The position numbers and the translations under genes were made by a program. Source: Paludibacter sp. (lineage in GTDB: Bacteria > Bacteroidota > Bacteroidia > Bacteroidales > Paludibacteraceae). From it: DNA of 5,133 bases. The notes beneath the pieces were generated by a model. That model searched no databases. It saw only the letters and a list, made by a program, of their open reading frames with translations, and was not told the origin of the DNA. The stretch is from assembly GCA_024709185.1 (NCBI GenBank), contig JANJXE010000330.1:1-5133 (forward strand), read 5' to 3'. Shown here in pieces: positions 4,562 through 5,133 of this stretch (position 1 is its first letter; every line of letters starts with the position of its first letter).

Positions 4562-5133
4562 ATGAAGGTTTACAAATTCGGAGGTGCCTCGGTGCGCTCA
4601 GCAGAAGGAGTCCGTAACATCGTTTCAATTGTTTCGGAAGTTCAGGACGAGTTGTTCATTGTGATTTCGGCAATGGGAAAAACCACCAATGCCATGGAAG
4701 AAGTGCTCGCTCATTTTATGAAGGGCAACGACGATGCAGCCCTGCATAAACTACAGGAAGTGGAAGCGTATCATGCAGAAATTATTGCAGACTTGTTCGA
4801 AAATGCCGACAATGGATTGAATGCCATTCGCGGCGATATCGACGAACTAAAAAAGGTGATAATCGATAATGCAGGTGATGATTACGACCGTTGGTACGAC
4901 CGACTGGTATCGTATGGAGAGATACTTTCCACCCGCATAGTTTCGGCTTATTTCACCGAACGCGGCATCGACCATGCCTGGCTCGATATGCGACGGTTGT
5001 TGGTGACCGACAGTAATTTTCGTGCTGCCAATGTACGAATGGATGATTCGCAGAAACGCATAGGAGCTGCAGTTCACGAAAGCGCTAAGCGCATCTGCAT
5101 CGGCCAGGGATTTATTGGCACCAATACACATGG
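4562..5133 (+). CDS. lysC: Aspartate kinase, N-terminal part (runs off the window)
   Basis: This enzyme phosphorylates L-aspartate with ATP, the first committed step towards lysine/diaminopimelate, threonine and methionine, in the cytoplasm. The 190 visible codons cover most of the amino-acid-kinase domain: KFGGASV at 5-11 (usual KFGGTSV, here Ala for Thr), VISAMGKTTN at 34-43, the substrate-binding SYGE at 117-120, DMRRLLVTD at 142-150, and GQGFIGTNTHG at 181-191 before the expected LGRGGSD-type segment. ATG 4562 is preceded by an A-rich stretch instead of a Shine-Dalgarno site, and the KFGG motif starts at residue 5 as usual. The C-terminal ACT domains, which would show feedback control, are outside the window, so a fusion to homoserine dehydrogenase (thrA type) cannot be excluded; lysC is the likelier name. 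Transcribed divergently from umuDC with its own promoter candidate. Confidence 0.93.
   Translation, partial: MKVYKFGGASVRSAEGVRNIVSIVSEVQDELFIVISAMGKTTNAMEEVLAHFMKGNDDAALHKLQEVEAYHAEIIADLFENADNGLNAIRGDIDELKKVIIDNAGDDYDRWYDRLVSYGEILSTRIVSAYFTERGIDHAWLDMRRLLVTDSNFRAANVRMDDSQKRIGAAVHESAKRICIGQGFIGTNTH

Overview
The window looks like a chromosomal segment of a Bacteroidota (Bacteroidetes) bacterium. Three things point there: two promoter-like sites of the Bacteroidota form TTG/TTTG - 17 to 20 nt - TAnnTTTG (one in front of umuD, one in front of the aspartate kinase gene); a TonB-dependent receptor carrying an N-terminal carboxypeptidase-regulatory-like domain; and A/T-rich start regions without clear Shine-Dalgarno sequences. 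The genus cannot be fixed from the sequence alone.

Layout: 1-149 is a short AT-rich leader with small palindromes and no recognised promoter. 150-2432 (+) is a complete TonB-dependent outer-membrane receptor of unknown substrate. It converges on an SOS-type mutagenesis pair on the minus strand: umuD (4288-3842), then umuC (3753-2494), encoding the self-cleaving accessory subunit and the Y-family polymerase of a Pol V-like translesion system. A 273-bp divergent region (4289-4561) holds a minus-strand promoter candidate for umuDC and a plus-strand promoter for an aspartate kinase gene (4562 onward), cut off by the window end after 190 codons. Aspartate kinase starts the lysine/threonine/methionine/diaminopimelate pathway and has no evident functional link to umuDC.

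Two structures are not explained by ordinary gene annotation. First, umuD alone is framed by a near-perfect inverted repeat (65 bp at 3774-3838, 72 bp at 4300-4371). The arms differ by one substitution and one 7-bp unit of a TTAATGA-type heptad repeat. The arms begin 3 bp beyond the umuD stop and 11 bp before its start, and the proposed umuDC promoter lies outside them. The cassette could therefore invert umuD relative to its promoter and umuC, or fold the umuDC mRNA into a long stem with umuD in the loop. Second, the tail-to-tail junction between the receptor gene and umuC is duplicated with a 72-bp offset. Each copy contains both a receptor-like C-terminal end and a umuC-like C-terminal end, so one gene now terminates in one copy and the other gene in the second.
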